Source of the DNA: an uncultured Clostridia bacterium
GTDB lineage: Bacteria; Bacillota; Clostridia; Oscillospirales; CAG-272
NCBI GenBank assembly: GCA_945949385.1
Contig: CAMFEL010000022.1
Span: 1 to 18,885 of the forward strand
DNA: 18,885 nucleotides
Direction of reading: 5' to 3'
The first letter of the stretch is position 1, and each line of letters opens with the position of its first letter. A program made the position numbers and the translations under genes. A model generated the notes under the pieces. The model was given only the letters and a program-made list of their open reading frames with translations, had not been told where the DNA came from and searched no databases. Shown here piece by piece: positions 9,608 through 16,872 of this stretch.

Positions 9608-9928
9608 CGTGGACAGTATGCGTTTTACCACGTTGGCGGGCATTTCCTCGATTATATCCACCGTATCGTCAAGGAAAAGGTCGTCCACGATGTATTCAAG
9701 CTGTCTGTCGGTGAAGGATTCTATAAGCGCCTGCTGAAGGTCAGAGTCCATTTCAACAAAGACATCAGTTGCAAAGTCTTTGTGCAAAAGTCTGAACATC
9801 AGGGGCAGCTCGTCCTCGGGAAACTGCTCGAAAAGTTTTGCAATATCCGCAGGTTCCTCCGCGCACAGAAGCTCTCTCAGCTCAGGGTACTTTTTTTCGT
9901 CAAGCAGCCTTCTTACTTCTGCTATCAT
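9581..9928 (-). pseudogene. mgtE: magnesium transporter MgtE, N-terminal part (frameshifted)
   Basis: This is the cytoplasmic N-domain of MgtE, an acidic helical domain that senses intracellular magnesium and gates the pore. I take the ATG at 9928 as the start because GGAG at 9940-9937 lies 8 nt before it; the in-frame GTG at 9937 overlaps that site. MgtE sequence runs through DDLFLDDTVDIIEEMPANVVKRILST; the frame then goes wrong (PTRRRGVR) and stops at 9581. The neighbouring frame continues as DAEKRRQINQILHYPED, which is normal MgtE. It lies 62 nt downstream of rpe and is probably cotranscribed with it. Either the strain carries a real frameshift or this is a base-calling or assembly error. 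Without the CBS and pore parts this fragment alone cannot transport. Confidence 0.9.
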
Positions 9929-9990
9929 CGCAAACACTCCTTTCTTTCAGCCGTAAGCGAGCAGCAAGCGAGCTGCTGTCGGCAAAGGTA

Positions 9991-10659
9991 TCAATCGGGA
10001 CAAGCGGCAATTGCCGCGCCTTTAATTGCGTCAAGGGCGTCCTTCATGGAGGGGGCGCCGTAGGCGCTGCTGCCCGCCACAAATATATTTGCACCGGCGG
10101 CGGCGCATATGCGTGCGGTAGACGGGTTTATTCCGCCGTCTACCTCTATGCTTACCGTATCAAGTCCGATATAATCGCGCAAGGTGCGTATCTTTTGAGA
10201 CATATCCATAAACTTCTGACCGCTGAAGCCGGGATTTACGGTCATAACAAGAATAATATCGGCACAGTCCAGAAACGGCAATACGGCGTCGGCGCTCACA
10301 TCGGGTCTCAGCGCCAGTCCCGCCATCATTCCGAAGGAATGAATATCGTCAAGAATGCTTCTGACGGTATCCTCGTCCGCAATATCGTTATGCACGGTGA
10401 CAATATCGGCGCCGCACTCGGACAGACGCTCTATGTAGTCCTGAGGGCGCACGGTCATCATATGCACATCAAGGGGAAGCTGAGTAAGTGCGCGCACCGC
10501 CTTCAGCATTTCAAAGCCTATGCTGATATTGGGCACGTACACACCGTCCATAACATCGTAGTGGATAAGATCGGCTCCCGCCGCCTCGGTACGCCGCACC
10601 TCGGCTTCTATCTTCGTAAGGTCTGCGGCAAACAGGCTGGGAGAGGTAAGGATATTCAT
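9991..10659 (-). CDS. rpe: ribulose-phosphate 3-epimerase
   Basis: A TIM-barrel enzyme that interconverts D-ribulose 5-phosphate and D-xylulose 5-phosphate in the pentose phosphate pathway. I prefer the ATG at 10659, giving 222 aa that begin MNILTSPSLFAAD, because the longer start at 10671 directly abuts the AAAGGA at 10677-10672 and leaves no spacing. With this start the metal ligands are H33, D35 (in HYDVMDG), H66 (in DVHMM) and D174 (in VDGGIN), and the NPGF phosphate-gripping loop is present. Small departures from consensus (HYD for HVD, FSGQ for FGGQ) leave allulose-6-phosphate epimerase as a less likely alternative. A 6-bp hairpin (10686-10702) lies just upstream of the ribosome site. 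Confidence 0.93.
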   Translation of the reverse strand: MNILTSPSLFAADLTKIEAEVRRTEAAGADLIHYDVMDGVYVPNISIGFEMLKAVRALTQLPLDVHMMTVRPQDYIERLSECGADIVTVHNDIADEDTVRSILDDIHSFGMMAGLALRPDVSADAVLPFLDCADIILVMTVNPGFSGQKFMDMSQKIRTLRDYIGLDTVSIEVDGGINPSTARICAAAGANIFVAGSSAYGAPSMKDALDAIKGAAIAACPD

Positions 10660-10836
10660 TGTTTCGGTCATTCCTTTCGTTGATCTGTGTCAGCAAGACA
10701 CAAATGAGGTTTGATACAGCTCATGTACGGTTCTTATCCGCTTTATCTCAAACCTTATTCATTTATTTTGCGCAAGCAGAAACAGCCTGTACTGTCCGAA
10801 CTGCTTTACGCCGGAAAAATTTATTATTGTTATTTC

Positions 10837-11086
10837 GGCTGAAATAGTCAGCCCACGGACGGTGTTTTGTCACCGTCGGACAAAAAGCGTTCAAAACACG
10901 CGCCTGCCGGAGAAATGCCGCGGTATCACCGCCCCTTTGCGTGCCATATTATGGTACTGACAGCGAAAGCTGTCTAAAACAGTATTGCCGGCGGCACGGC
11001 GCGGGATGTTAAAAATCAAGGATGTAGGATCTGCTCCGCCTTGCCGTCGGTTTATATAGACCTGCCCCAAAGGGCAGGTCGTTTTC
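10837..11086 (+). other. gene-free hairpin cluster, possible small RNA
   Basis: The 427-bp gap between rpe and ispF has no supportable ORF. Five short inverted repeats follow one another: 10837-10842/10848-10853, 10858-10864/10871-10877, 10920-10924/10928-10932, 10941-10947/10951-10957 and 10959-10964/10969-10974; the last is capped by a GAAA tetraloop. They are followed by the stem at 11059-11080. The T-rich tract of that stem faces right, where no gene is being read, so a rightward small RNA is possible. I found no convincing promoter; TTGCGC-16-TACTGT at about 10769 is weak. It could equally be decayed intergenic sequence. Confidence 0.3.
11059..11086. terminator. terminator hairpin downstream of ispF
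   Basis: A 9-bp GC-rich stem pairs 11059-11067 with 11072-11080 around CAAA. It lies just 3' of ispF on the minus strand, where it is followed by TATATAAA, a poor U-tract. Rightward it is followed by GTTTTCTTA, a better one. It is likely bidirectional. Confidence 0.7.
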
Positions 11087-11554
11087 TTATTTCAGCAGAC
11101 AGACGGCGTGAGCGGCGATACCCTCAAGGCGTCCCGTAAAGCCCATATGCTCCTCGGTAGTTGCCTTTACATTGAAGCGGGACACATCTATTCCCGCATA
11201 ACTTGCAGTAATACGCCGCATCTCACCTATATAAGGCGAAAGCTTTGGCTTCTGCGCTATGACGGTGGAGTCGATATAATCTATCTCATAGCCTGCGCAC
11301 CTTACTGCGGCGCACACCTTTTCAAGCAGCAGCATGCTGTATATGTCCTTATACGCGCCGTCGCTGTCGGGAAACAGGGAGCCTATATCCCCCAGTCCGG
11401 CGGCGCCCAGCAGCGCATCCATAACTGCGTGGCACAGCACGTCTCCGTCGGAATGTGCCGCCAGACCGTATTCGTATTCTATTTCGGCACCGCCCAGGAC
11501 AAGCCGTCTCCCCGCCTCAAAGCGGTGAGCGTCGTAGCCGTGGCCTATTCTCAT
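11087..11554 (-). CDS. ispF: 2-C-methyl-D-erythritol 2,4-cyclodiphosphate synthase
   Basis: Catalyses cyclisation of CDP-methylerythritol 2-phosphate to methylerythritol 2,4-cyclodiphosphate, releasing CMP, in the MEP route to isoprenoids. The 155-aa protein begins MRIGHGYDAH, with zinc ligands D8, H10 and H42. The loop HSDGDVLCHA (from H34) and the C-terminal signature ATTEEHMGFTGR are intact. The ATG at 11554 overlaps the ispD stop as TGATG, and the GGAGG that serves it lies inside the end of ispD, which indicates translational coupling; a longer in-frame start upstream would extend the overlap and give an atypical N-terminus. Full length for the family. Confidence 0.97.
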   Translation of the reverse strand: MRIGHGYDAHRFEAGRRLVLGGAEIEYEYGLAAHSDGDVLCHAVMDALLGAAGLGDIGSLFPDSDGAYKDIYSMLLLEKVCAAVRCAGYEIDYIDSTVIAQKPKLSPYIGEMRRITASYAGIDVSRFNVKATTEEHMGFTGRLEGIAAHAVCLLK

Positions 11555-12258
11555 CAGCTCTGCCCTCCGCAAGACTGCTCTCTTGAACGGATAATAGCCT
11601 CAAAAATATCTTTGTCCTCAGGCAAGGTCAGCTTCAGATTCATACTTCCGCATTCCACAAGCTTTACATCAAAGCCGAGCCGTTCCGCAAGCATACAGTC
11701 ATCTGTGGCAGTTGCCCCGTCGCGGATAGCCATGTATGCGGATACGCGGTACAGATCCGTTTCAAAAACCTGCGGAGACTGCGACAGCCATATTTCATTT
11801 CTGTCAAGGGTACGCTTTACAAAGTCCTTCGGATCCGAGGACTTCACCGTGTCAGTACAGGCGTGCGCCGCCGTCGCCGCTCTGTATTTGTAAGCGGCTT
11901 CGACGGTCCTGTCGATAATGTCCGGGGTCACCAAACATCTTGCTCCGTCATGAAAAGCCACATATTTGCTTTTAGGGGAAACGGCATCAAAGCCGTGCAG
12001 GGCTGAGCGCTGTCTTGTCTCACCGCCCTCGACTATTTTAGCAAGCTTTTTGAAGCCCTCGCCGTCAACAGTATCGTGAAGTGCCTCAACATCTCCCACA
12101 AGAATGACCTCATCTATACTCTGTGCGATCTCAAAAGCTCTCAGTGTTCGAACTATACACGGAACGCCGCAAAGCTCGGCATACTGCTTTTTTACCGCTC
12201 CGCCGAAACGGTTTCCGCTGCCTGCGGCAAGTATTACCGCCGTAGTGAATTTTTTCAT
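11554..12258 (-). CDS. ispD: 2-C-methyl-D-erythritol 4-phosphate cytidylyltransferase
   Basis: Transfers CMP from CTP to methylerythritol 4-phosphate in the MEP isoprenoid pathway. The 234-aa Rossmann-like protein starts at the ATG at 12258, with GGGG 8 nt upstream. The nucleotide-binding motif LAAGSGNRFGGAVKKQY has R17 and K24, matching E. coli R20 and K27; the usual Pro before that Lys is K23 here. Other family motifs are EGGETRQRS, FHDGAR (103-108), TDTVK and NLKLTLPED, with R153 and K209 matching the MEP-binding R157 and K213 of E. coli. It is the first gene of the ispD-ispF pair. IspD and IspF catalyse non-consecutive steps, yet their genes are commonly adjacent or fused in bacteria. Confidence 0.97.
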   Translation of the reverse strand: MKKFTTAVILAAGSGNRFGGAVKKQYAELCGVPCIVRTLRAFEIAQSIDEVILVGDVEALHDTVDGEGFKKLAKIVEGGETRQRSALHGFDAVSPKSKYVAFHDGARCLVTPDIIDRTVEAAYKYRAATAAHACTDTVKSSDPKDFVKRTLDRNEIWLSQSPQVFETDLYRVSAYMAIRDGATATDDCMLAERLGFDVKLVECGSMNLKLTLPEDKDIFEAIIRSREQSCGGQS

Positions 12259-12331
12259 AGGGCACGCCCCTTTCCCGGTATTTGCGCCGCGTCCCTTTCG
12301 GACATCGCCGCTCTATACTTCATCTTTATAT

Positions 12332-12361
12332 ATATTACCACAAAAAACCACAGTATGTAAA
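12332..12361 (-). promoter_or_regulatory. putative ispDF promoter
   Basis: On the minus strand TTTACA (12361-12356) and TAATAT (12337-12332) are 18 bp apart. The site lies about 75 bp before ispD and after the terminator of the preceding operon, so ispDF appears to be its own transcription unit. Confidence 0.55.
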
Positions 12362-12375
12362 TAGTAATATAAAAC

Positions 12376-12401
12376 AAAAAAGTCTCCGCAGAGACTTTTT
12401 T
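12376..12401 (-). terminator. intrinsic terminator of the lipoprotein operon
   Basis: An 11-bp stem (12376-12386 with 12391-12401) has a four-base loop, a GAGAC/GTCTC core and six A:T pairs at the base, so the minus-strand transcript ends in a run of U. It begins 18 bp past the stop of the DUF4358 gene. Confidence 0.92.
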
Positions 12402-12418
12402 GTCCATATATAATACAG

Positions 12419-12979
12419 TTACTTTAGCAAAGCGTCAATAGCTTCCCAGCCGGCAGTGGCCTCGCTGTCGTTATACATAATAAGCACAAGGGTTTTATCG
12501 TACAGTCTCCAGATAGCCTCGGGATGCTCATACTGCCACTGTACCATCTCGTACTGCTCCGGCATATACATCTGAAGTGCAGACGCTCTGCCGTGTATAT
12601 AGTTTTCCGTAATAACGCTTTTTACTTCCTCAATATCCTCATCGGTTACGGTATCGTCAAATCTGAACGCCGCAAAGGTCTGATTATAGTCGGTAGGATC
12701 GGTAAAAACGTAGTCGGTCACCTTTTCGTAGCAGGAGGTGTCCCACAGATAGTACAGGGTATAAGCAAGCTCGTCGGTATCGTCCTCTTTGTATACAAAG
12801 CCGCCTACAAGTCCCTCGTAAGGCAGAGCACCGTCCACAGCCTTTACTATATCGTGCATATCCACTTCGTCAAGAGAACGTGCGGCAGCGTCTCCTCCCT
12901 CATTATCCTTGGCGCAGGCTGTCATTGCAAAACAGCCAAACAGCATTACTGCGGCAAGCAGCAAACATATTTTTTTCAT
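12419..12979 (-). CDS. DUF4358-type lipoprotein
   Basis: A 186-aa secreted lipoprotein of unknown function. The signal peptide (KK followed by a hydrophobic stretch) ends in a lipobox MTAC with lipidated C22, so the protein should be anchored to the outer face of the membrane. The mature part has the layout I associate with DUF4358: a Leu-Pro near the start (GALPYEGL), an aromatic segment (YTLYYLWD), a Phe-rich strand ending in AAFRF, a helix with RASALQMYMPEQYEMV, and a final hydrophobic strand before the C-terminus. An AAAGGAA site lies about 8 nt before the ATG. It begins 31 nt after the DHHW-type gene and is probably cotranscribed with it. Pairing of these two families is, to my knowledge, recurrent in Clostridia, which suggests a shared envelope role. 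The family name is from memory. Confidence 0.75.
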   Translation of the reverse strand: MKKICLLLAAVMLFGCFAMTACAKDNEGGDAAARSLDEVDMHDIVKAVDGALPYEGLVGGFVYKEDDTDELAYTLYYLWDTSCYEKVTDYVFTDPTDYNQTFAAFRFDDTVTDEDIEEVKSVITENYIHGRASALQMYMPEQYEMVQWQYEHPEAIWRLYDKTLVLIMYNDSEATAGWEAIDALLK

Positions 12980-13010
12980 AATTATATTCCTTTCACACTA
13001 ATCACAAAAG

Positions 13011-14483
13011 TCAATCGACAACCGCCTTATTGTCCACATAGCTTCTCAGGTTTCTTTCCGAAACAATGACAAGAATAATATCCGCGTCGGCGTCAAGTAT
13101 CTCCTGCTTGTTGAATGCAAAGGTCCAGTTGTAGGTGCTTTCATAGAAGCTGTCCTTCAGGAAAGTATTCATTGCGATGCTGTAAGAGTCTCTCATTACA
13201 TAAATGTTGGGAGCGGAGGTGTTATAGCTGTTGACATAGCGGAACCAGTACAGCTTGTCGCTGTAACCCTTATTGGGTCCGGAGGCAGCTTCATATGCAA
13301 ACTTGAACTGACCCCATGCATCCTTTTTCTGATAGTTTGTAAGGGCAGCAGTGCGCTGGCTCTTCAGAGTATATACGGGGCCGTAATCTTTGAAATAGTC
13401 GTAGTAGCCCAGATACCAAGCCTGGTCCTTCATATATGTCTCGCAGTAGTTGATCTGGTACTCGCTCTTGGAGTGGACAACAACATTGGGATAATCCTTT
13501 TTGATGACATTCATCAGGGTCTCATAAGCAATATAGCCTGCATGATTGTTCCAGTGAGTGTCAAACTTATAGTAAAGATTTCGTTCGGGGCACGCCGCAA
13601 CCGCCGAGCTCATGGCACCCCTCAGATCGACTGCTGTTATGCCTGCGCTCTTCAAAATAGAGATAAACTGGTCATAGCGTCTGTACTGCGCCATGGTATA
13701 GCCCTCGGGCATATAGTTGGGATATACGGTGTTTTTATTGGGAGCGATCACGAAATAGAACTTCATGCCGTTTGCTTTTGCAAAATTGTTGCGCTCTTTG
13801 AGCATGTCTACGGCGCGGTTGTAGACCTGATCGTGCAGGAAGCCGTCTCCCACAAAGTCGTTCAGCGTATCCTTATAGAACATATATCCGTCGTAGCCGA
13901 CAAGAACTCCGTCGCTGGAAAGACCGGGCTTTATGTCATTCAGGATAGCCTTGGGACTGTTATAGGACTCATTGGGGTTGGTCAATACCGTAGTGCTCTT
14001 CATAGGCATATAGGAAAGCGTTGTGGAATTATCCTCCTGACCGACAGCGCGGTCGGAGTATGTATGCACCAGAGTCTTTCCGGCAGCCGTGGTTATACGC
14101 GAAGGATACGCATCCTTACAGGAAGCATTGTAGGGAGTAACATATCCGCCGGACGAGGAGGAGCCTCCGCCTCCGATACTTCCGCCTCCGCCGATGGTTA
14201 TGCCGCCTCCGCCGTTGCCTCCCTGCTGCTCGGTCTGAGCAGTCTGGGGTGTTGTCTCCGCCTTTGTCTCAGCCTTTGTCTCCGTCTGCGCCGCCGTTGT
14301 TTCTGCGGTGGTTTCGGAAGCCGTGGTTTCGTCGGTAGTCTCTTCTTCTGTCGTTACCTCTTCGGTAGTGTCGTTTTGTTTCTCCTCCGTGGTATCCTCG
14401 GGGGGATAGGCGGAGTTTGTGCAGGAAACGCACAAAAGACACATGAAAATAAGCGCTGTCAGTGCGATCATGAAACGTTTCAT
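13011..14483 (-). CDS. DHHW/AlgX-like (SGNH-type) lipoprotein
   Basis: A 490-aa secreted lipoprotein with an SGNH-hydrolase-like domain related to AlgJ/AlgX/DHHW proteins, a group linked to O-acetylation of extracellular polysaccharides. The ATG at 14483 has AGGAG 7 nt upstream; the longer frame start at 14534 has none. The lipobox gives lipidated C21. Residues 29-87 are a Thr/Glu-rich disordered stretch and 88-113 a Gly/Ser-rich linker, which together hold the domain away from the membrane. The folded part has the family block APNKNTVYPNYMP, the motif FDTHWN (D308, H310) and MRDSYS (R431, D432, S433), consistent with a Ser-His-Asp catalytic set. It lies first in the operon, before the DUF4358 lipoprotein. 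The substrate is unknown; catalysis is inferred from motifs only. Confidence 0.8.
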   Translation of the reverse strand: MKRFMIALTALIFMCLLCVSCTNSAYPPEDTTEEKQNDTTEEVTTEEETTDETTASETTAETTAAQTETKAETKAETTPQTAQTEQQGGNGGGGITIGGGGSIGGGGSSSSGGYVTPYNASCKDAYPSRITTAAGKTLVHTYSDRAVGQEDNSTTLSYMPMKSTTVLTNPNESYNSPKAILNDIKPGLSSDGVLVGYDGYMFYKDTLNDFVGDGFLHDQVYNRAVDMLKERNNFAKANGMKFYFVIAPNKNTVYPNYMPEGYTMAQYRRYDQFISILKSAGITAVDLRGAMSSAVAACPERNLYYKFDTHWNNHAGYIAYETLMNVIKKDYPNVVVHSKSEYQINYCETYMKDQAWYLGYYDYFKDYGPVYTLKSQRTAALTNYQKKDAWGQFKFAYEAASGPNKGYSDKLYWFRYVNSYNTSAPNIYVMRDSYSIAMNTFLKDSFYESTYNWTFAFNKQEILDADADIILVIVSERNLRSYVDNKAVVD

Positions 14484-14512
14484 AACCGTACTCCTTTCCG
14501 GGCCGTTGCCCA

Positions 14513-14532
14513 GTTTGAACCCTCGTTCAAAC
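14513..14532. promoter_or_regulatory. 8-bp perfect dyad in lipoprotein operon leader
   Basis: GTTTGAAC (14513-14520) and GTTCAAAC (14525-14532) form a perfect inverted repeat with a 4-bp spacer. It lies between the operon promoter and the ribosome site of the DHHW-type gene. It could be a repressor operator downstream of the transcription start or a leader RNA hairpin; the sequence alone does not decide. Confidence 0.55.
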
Positions 14533-14595
14533 ATTGGTTAAAAGATATTGCGGTAATGTACACAGTTTTCGTTATACTGCATACCGTTTATAATT

Positions 14596-14624
14596 ATTAT
14601 AGCATTACAATGGTTGCTTTGCAA
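14596..14624 (-). promoter_or_regulatory. sigma-A promoter of the lipoprotein operon
   Basis: On the minus strand TTGCAA (14624-14619) and a perfect TATAAT (14601-14596) are separated by 17 bp. A short inverted repeat, GTTGC-TTT-GCAAC (14613-14625), overlaps the -35 box. The predicted leader is about 105 nt and contains the dyad at 14513-14532. Confidence 0.78.
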
Positions 14625-14693
14625 CAACCGCGGAGTCCTTTTAAGACTGAAAAATGTATACTTTTTATGAACATTGCCGCGTAATGCTTCATT

Positions 14694-14722
14694 TTGTCAC
14701 AAATATGTGATATATTTACAAT
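14694..14722 (+). promoter_or_regulatory. putative promoter of the MutS-like gene
   Basis: TTGTCA (14694-14699) and TACAAT (14717-14722) are separated by 17 bp, about 60 bp before the ATG. It is divergent from the lipoprotein operon promoter, about 70 bp away. Confidence 0.6.
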
Positions 14723-14783
14723 AGTATATTATGCGCGGGCTCCGCAATGCTGCACTGCATCGGAGTCTCGGAAAGGTCGGCAA

Positions 14784-16391
14784 ATGAACAGCAGCGATAA
14801 TAACAGCATAAGCCTTTTGTCCCCGGACGGTATTCCCGACGGGTTCGGTGACTCCGACGCTTTGAGCGAGGAGACGGCGCAGCAGCTTGAGCTGTACAGT
14901 CTGATTGATTTGCATTCCGAAAAGCTCGGCGCCTTTTTCACCTGCGACGCCGCCGCCATTCGCTACCGTCAAGAGACTTTTGCCGATCTGTCGGAGCATC
15001 CCGAAATTGCCCGCGTTCTCAGCCGTATGCTTCCCTTTCTCGACGACATAACCGAGCTTCGGCGTATGAGTGCATCGGAGGCGGGAGTAGGCGACGGGTA
15101 CCTTTACGCCATCTCGGAAATCGAGATCTATACCTCTCTTATGCAATATCTGCACGACGAGCTTCTGCCCTTTTCGGACAAGGTCAGTTCCCCCGCGCTT
15201 ATAAAGCTGTGCGCAAAGATTTCAGAGCTTACAGAGGGTGAATATTTCAAGGAGCTTACGGACTCCCTCAATTCCCTTGCAAGCCGCGTGCGGGACATCA
15301 GAAGCATAACGGTAGGCGTAAACCTTGACAGGCGTATGACTCCGGAATCTGCCGGCGTGGTTTCGGTCAACAGCGAGCGCTTCAAAAGCGGAGAGTTTTT
15401 CGACAGGGTGCGCCGACTGGATTTCAAAAAAGACGATATGACCTTTATGGCGGAGCTTATCCCCTACACAAAGGAACAGCCGGAAAACCGCCGTCTTGCG
15501 CTCTCCAACGCTTTGAACAACGCGATTTCCGATATTTTCAAAACCTCTCTGCGTTCATGGAAAAAGACCGTCGGCAGCTACGTAATAGAAAACACGGATT
15601 TTCTTATCCGTATGATACCGGAAATTGAGTTTGCCGCCAAGGGCACCGAGCTTATTGAAAAGCTTAAAGCACGTGGATGTCCCCTTTGCACGCCCGAAAT
15701 TCTTGAGAGCGATGACAACAGCTTTTTCGCCCGCGGACTTATAAATCCCGTTATCGCCCTGAAAACAGAGGGCGAGCTTGTACCCAATGACATATGCTTT
15801 GACCGAGATGCCATGATACATGTGATAACCGGCCCGAACCGCGGCGGAAAAAGCGTGCTGACCTGCGCCGTGGGACAGGCCTTTGCCATGGCACAGATGG
15901 GTCTGCCCGTGACGGCTGAAAGCATGGGACTTTGCTGCTGTGACAAAATACTTACCCACTTCCCCACCGGCAGCGAGGACACGGTGGAAAAAGGAAGGCT
16001 GGGAGAGGAATGCGACAGGCTGTGCAGAATTTTTGACGAGGTTACATCAAAAAGCCTTGTGCTTCTGGACGAATCCCTGTCCTCCACAGGCTCATTTGAG
16101 GGCGCATATATAGCCTCCGAGGTGCTGGAGGGCTTCAGTATGGCGCGTCTGCGCTGTATTTTCTCCACCCACCTGCACGACCTTGCAGCCTCCGTTGAAA
16201 GAATAAATGCGGAGTGCCGAAAGGGCGGCGGCGTTCCCATTGACAACATGGTTGCCGAGGTGACAGAGGGCAAACGCAGCTTTAAGATCGTCCGCAAAAC
16301 GCCGGACGGCAAGAGCTATGCCCGCGACATTGCGGAAAAGTACGGTCTTTCCCTGGACAGAATAATGGAAAAGCTGAAAAGCAGACAGTAA
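14784..16391 (+). CDS. MutS-family ATPase lacking mismatch-recognition domains
   Basis: A 535-aa member of the MutS ABC-type ATPase family. The ATG at 14784 has AAAGG 7 nt upstream. The C-terminal ATPase domain has the Walker A motif GPNRGGKS (350-357), the Walker B motif LVLLDES with D429 and E430, and the switch motif STHLHDL with H463, all typical of MutS domain V. Residues of about 25-300 are helical with Arg and Asp spacing reminiscent of the MutS core/lever domain. The N-terminal mismatch-binding domain with its Phe-x-Glu motif is absent, and there is no C-terminal Smr nuclease as in MutS2. It is therefore not the mismatch-repair MutS; the role is unknown, possibly DNA-structure or ribosome related as for other short MutS paralogues. 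It stands alone, divergent from envelope genes. Confidence 0.85.
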   Translation: MNSSDNNSISLLSPDGIPDGFGDSDALSEETAQQLELYSLIDLHSEKLGAFFTCDAAAIRYRQETFADLSEHPEIARVLSRMLPFLDDITELRRMSASEAGVGDGYLYAISEIEIYTSLMQYLHDELLPFSDKVSSPALIKLCAKISELTEGEYFKELTDSLNSLASRVRDIRSITVGVNLDRRMTPESAGVVSVNSERFKSGEFFDRVRRLDFKKDDMTFMAELIPYTKEQPENRRLALSNALNNAISDIFKTSLRSWKKTVGSYVIENTDFLIRMIPEIEFAAKGTELIEKLKARGCPLCTPEILESDDNSFFARGLINPVIALKTEGELVPNDICFDRDAMIHVITGPNRGGKSVLTCAVGQAFAMAQMGLPVTAESMGLCCCDKILTHFPTGSEDTVEKGRLGEECDRLCRIFDEVTSKSLVLLDESLSSTGSFEGAYIASEVLEGFSMARLRCIFSTHLHDLAASVERINAECRKGGGVPIDNMVAEVTEGKRSFKIVRKTPDGKSYARDIAEKYGLSLDRIMEKLKSRQ

Positions 16392-16454
16392 ATAAGTGTC
16401 TGCGGCTTTTTACAGACGCAAATACCCGCAAAACAAAAAAATTCAAAAAAAGTA

Positions 16455-16483
16455 TTGCTTTTTTCGTTCATCTATGGTAGAAT
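16455..16483 (+). promoter_or_regulatory. rpmB promoter
   Basis: TTGCTT (16455-16460) and TAGAAT (16478-16483) are separated by 17 bp, about 54 bp before the rpmB start and after the end of the MutS-like gene. Confidence 0.7.
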
Positions 16484-16536
16484 ACTACTTGCTGAATTTT
16501 TGTTAATAATTATCAATATAAACGGAGGTGCTGAAA

Positions 16537-16722
16537 ATGGCTAAGTGTGATATCTGCGGAAAAGGCGTAACGTTCGGTCACAACGTTTCCCACTCCAACC
16601 GCAAGACCAACAGATGCTGGAAGCCTAACATCAGAAAGGTAAAAGCAGTTGTGAACGGCTCTCATACCACTGTTCACGTTTGCTCCCGTTGCCTGCGTTC
16701 AGGCAAGGTCGAGCGCGCGTAA
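16537..16722 (+). CDS. rpmB: 50S ribosomal protein L28
   Basis: A component of the large ribosomal subunit that binds 23S rRNA. The 61-aa protein begins MAKCDICGKG; the ATG at 16537 has GGAGG at 16524-16528 with 8-nt spacing, while an in-frame GTG inside that site (16528) is not a plausible start. Paired cysteines C4/C7 and C49/C52 make this the zinc-binding (C+) form; many bacteria carry a zinc-free paralogue under zinc limitation, and none is visible here. The family core SHSNRKTNRCWKPNI is intact. It is a single-gene unit with its own promoter and terminator. Confidence 0.98.
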   Translation: MAKCDICGKGVTFGHNVSHSNRKTNRCWKPNIRKVKAVVNGSHTTVHVCSRCLRSGKVERA

Positions 16723-16746
16723 ATCTTAATTGATATATCGCAGCAC

Positions 16747-16774
16747 AGCTTCCGCTTTTGCGGAAGCTTTTGTG
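16747..16774 (+). terminator. rpmB intrinsic terminator
   Basis: A 9-bp stem (16747-16755 with 16760-16768) has a TTTT loop and is followed by a T-rich tail. It starts 25 bp after the rpmB stop. Confidence 0.93.
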
Positions 16775-16872
16775 TATTTACTAAGAGTTTTGCAGTATTG
16801 CCGCATAATAACTGTTTTGCAAATATGCACTGCCGAAGTCTTACAGGAATGCCCAAAAGGGGGACAAAAGCC

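Noticed and set aside
9960..9977. Hairpin between rpe and mgtE as a terminator or magnesium riboswitch
   Set aside because: The stem is only 6 bp without a U-tract, and no M-box conserved sequence is present.
13473..14684. 403-codon plus-strand ORF opposite the DHHW gene
   Set aside because: Antisense to a gene with lipobox, catalytic motifs and ribosome site; the ORF is a shadow with no domain signature.
16398..16417. Possible terminator after the MutS-like gene
   Set aside because: Only a 5-bp stem with a 10-nt loop and no T-run follows.
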